DNA of 64,000 nucleotides from Polyangium mundeleinium (GTDB lineage Bacteria; Myxococcota_A; Polyangia; Polyangiales; Polyangiaceae). The notes beneath the pieces were generated by a model. The model saw nothing but the letters and a program-made list of their open reading frames with translations, ran no database searches and had not been told where the DNA came from. A program made the position numbers and the translations under genes. The stretch covers positions 6,604,501 to 6,668,500 of the forward strand of contig NZ_JAQNDO010000001.1 in NCBI RefSeq assembly GCF_028369105.1, given 5' to 3'. Position 1 is the first letter of the stretch, and the number at the start of each line of letters is the position of its first letter. Of the stretch, positions 62,666 through 64,000 are shown piece after piece.

Positions 62666-63649
62666 TCAATGCTTCACGTTGGCCACGAGCTCGGCGGCGC
62701 GGAAAAACTCCTCCGACCAGGGAGGCAACGCGCGCGGGGCGCGCTGGCGCACGAGGCGAATGGGCTGCGCGACGCGCGAAAGGACCTCGGGCTGGATCTC
62801 GCGGTCGGTCCACCCGAAGAACCACACGCCCTCCAGCCGATCGAGCCCGATCATCCGCAGGACGATCCGGCCCTCGATGCCCTGCTGCACCCAGCGAAAA
62901 TGGCCGGAGAGCACGCCCTCGTGGAGCTTCCATCCGAAAAACTCGCCGGTGAGCCGGGTCGCGCCGCGGAACGCATACGGCGCGCGCATCTCGCTGCCGA
63001 TCATCCGCACGACGAGGGAGGTATCGTCCGTCTCGTCCCGCCAGAGCCCCTCGACGAGGTCGGGATCGATCGACTCGCCCGGCTTGTCCTCGACGTCGAG
63101 GGCCCGCTCGATCAGCGCCCGCGCATCGAGGGGCGCGTCCTTGGGCGAGGCCTCGGTCGTCTTCGGAGACGCGCTCGCCGTGTCCTTCGGGCGGCTGAGG
63201 CGCGCGAGGCGCGCGGTGCGCCCTTCGAGCCCGCCGCGGAGGAGCGACAGGACCGGCGCGAGCGCCGATTCGAGGTTGCCGGCGTCGGAGAACGTCGCCG
63301 TCCGGAGGCCTGCGAGGTCCGGGGGGAGGTCGAGGGGGATGTCCCGCGAATGGACGAGGAGCATGCGGCTGCGGCCGAGGAGCCCTGCGAACAGGCCGAT
63401 CTGGAAGAGGACGCTGTCGCGCGGCCGATTCCGCCCCGCGGCGGCCTCGCTCGAAAGATCGGCGGGCCCGAGCACGAGGATTGCGTACTCGATGGCGGGC
63501 GAGGCCTGGCAGAGCTTCTCGAGGGTGAACGCGCCCTGCGTCCAGAGGGTGCAATCGGCATCCTCGGCGAGACCACGCTTGAGCTCGCGGGCCACGGGCA
63601 GCCCTTCGAGGGAGGCCCCGATGAAGATACGGGAGCGGCGGTTCGACAT
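62666..63649 (-). CDS. TIR-like (CAP12/TIR_2-type) protein with unknown C-terminal domain
   Basis: A 327-residue cytoplasmic protein. Residues 1-125 match the TIR-like nucleotide-binding domain of CBASS/Pycsar-type effectors: RIFIGASLEGLPVARELKRG, CTLWTQGAF, YAILVLGPADLSS and PRDSVLFQIGLFAGLLGR. The consensus of the last block is PRDNVLFELGLF; the usual Glu is Gln here, so NADase activity may be lost. After a charged linker the C-terminal half (VEGLWRDETDDTSLVVRMIG, GEFFGWKLHEGVLSGHFRWV) is not recognised. No cyclase or other defence gene is adjacent. Confidence 0.8.
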   Translation of the reverse strand: MSNRRSRIFIGASLEGLPVARELKRGLAEDADCTLWTQGAFTLEKLCQASPAIEYAILVLGPADLSSEAAAGRNRPRDSVLFQIGLFAGLLGRSRMLLVHSRDIPLDLPPDLAGLRTATFSDAGNLESALAPVLSLLRGGLEGRTARLARLSRPKDTASASPKTTEASPKDAPLDARALIERALDVEDKPGESIDPDLVEGLWRDETDDTSLVVRMIGSEMRAPYAFRGATRLTGEFFGWKLHEGVLSGHFRWVQQGIEGRIVLRMIGLDRLEGVWFFGWTDREIQPEVLSRVAQPIRLVRQRAPRALPPWSEEFFRAAELVANVKH

Positions 63650-63801
63650 GGGATTCCTCGTTCCCGGCCTCGGAGGGAGGCGCGGACGGGTTCGGGGGAC
63701 GTGCCCATGATGCCCAGCCGCGCCCGGCTGTCAACGTGGACGCGAGGCGCAGCGCACGCGTTTTTCTTGACCGCCTCCTTGGACAAACGTATCCGGGGCG
63801 C

Positions 63802-64000
63802 GTGCCTTCCCTGCCGCACGAGGCGATCATCGAGCTCTTCCGCAACCGCCCCGTGCTCGCCGCGGAACTGCTCGCGGAGGTCTTCTCCGTCGCGCTCCCG
63901 GCCTTCACCGAGGCCCGCATCGAGTCCGCCGACATCGCCGACGTCATCCCCCGCGAGTTACGCGCCGATTTGCTCGTCCTCTTGCTCGACGGCCAGGCCG
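63802..64000 (+). CDS. Rpn-like (PD-(D/E)XK) protein, N-terminal part (runs off right edge)
   Basis: The frame from GTG 63802 is open to the right edge; 66 residues are visible. It starts PSLPHEAIIELFRNRPVLAA and continues VALPAFTEARIESADIADVI, PRELRADLLVLLLDGQA. Large paralogous families of this type occur in Polyangia and resemble recombination-promoting nuclease/transposase (Rpn) proteins, where RADLVVLL precedes the PD-(D/E)XK core. The core itself is outside the window. It is divergent from the TIR-like gene by 152 bases. Confidence 0.6.
   Translation, partial: MPSLPHEAIIELFRNRPVLAAELLAEVFSVALPAFTEARIESADIADVIPRELRADLLVLLLDGQA

Overview
The window looks like chromosomal DNA of a large-genome, high-GC myxobacterium, most likely of the Polyangium/Sorangium side (Polyangiales). 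The evidence is very GC-rich coding DNA with frequent GTG/TTG starts, several secreted proteins with Gly-rich linkers and MYXO-CTERM-like tails, an MXAN_6640-type metalloprotease, an FHA-sigma-54 activator, a kinase-NTPase-TPR regulator and many lipoproteins. The species is inferred from gene content only.

Layout. (1) 1-3.4 kb: the end of an extracellular contractile injection system cluster (AAA+ ATPase running off the left edge, then a DUF4255/Pvc16-type cap protein), an IS5 transposase scrap, and a two-gene cassette of an ADP-ribosylation-type small protein translationally coupled to a PD-(D/E)XK-like protein. (2) 3.6-8.9 kb: a tightly overlapped respiratory operon (cytochrome b-like membrane protein, molybdopterin oxidoreductase with a one-base frameshift beside its Mo-ligand Cys, four-cluster ferredoxin subunit, Rieske protein, small membrane protein, heme-c lipoprotein). 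(3) 9.1-24.7 kb: the most interesting region, a minus-strand locus. An FHA-sigma-54 activator (24651-22861) precedes a strong -24/-12 promoter, a Ser/Thr kinase-NTPase-TPR protein, an orphan 215-residue protein, YcaO, TfuA, a winged-helix membrane protein, an AAA ATPase, a STAND NTPase with 14 WD40 repeats ending in an EAD1-like domain, and a trypsin-like protease beginning with the matching EAD1-like domain. I read it as a regulated conflict/signalling system in which the WD40 receptor recruits the protease by EAD1-EAD1 pairing.

(4) 24.7-40.6 kb: an accessory, eroded region. It holds tRNA-Glu with a wrecked serine recombinase, a DUF4386/LysR pair flanked by directly repeated non-coding elements, a 43-bp tandem hairpin array cutting a gene, IS3 scraps, a CPBP/DUF4177 pair of foreign appearance, a gutted glycosyltransferase coupled to a rifampin-monooxygenase-like flavoprotein, and a frameshifted lipoprotein. 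(5) 40.8-64 kb: mostly ordinary chromosomal genes: Ada-AlkA and Ogt alkylation repair, acyl-CoA carboxyltransferase, hydrolase, YchJ, PaiB, WYL regulator with a palindromic operator and divergent reductase, secreted subtilase and metalloprotease, HmuY-like lipoprotein, AraC regulator, PAS-STAS regulator, SnoaL-like proteins, a TIR-like protein whose usual Glu is Gln, and the start of an Rpn-like nuclease-type gene at the right edge.
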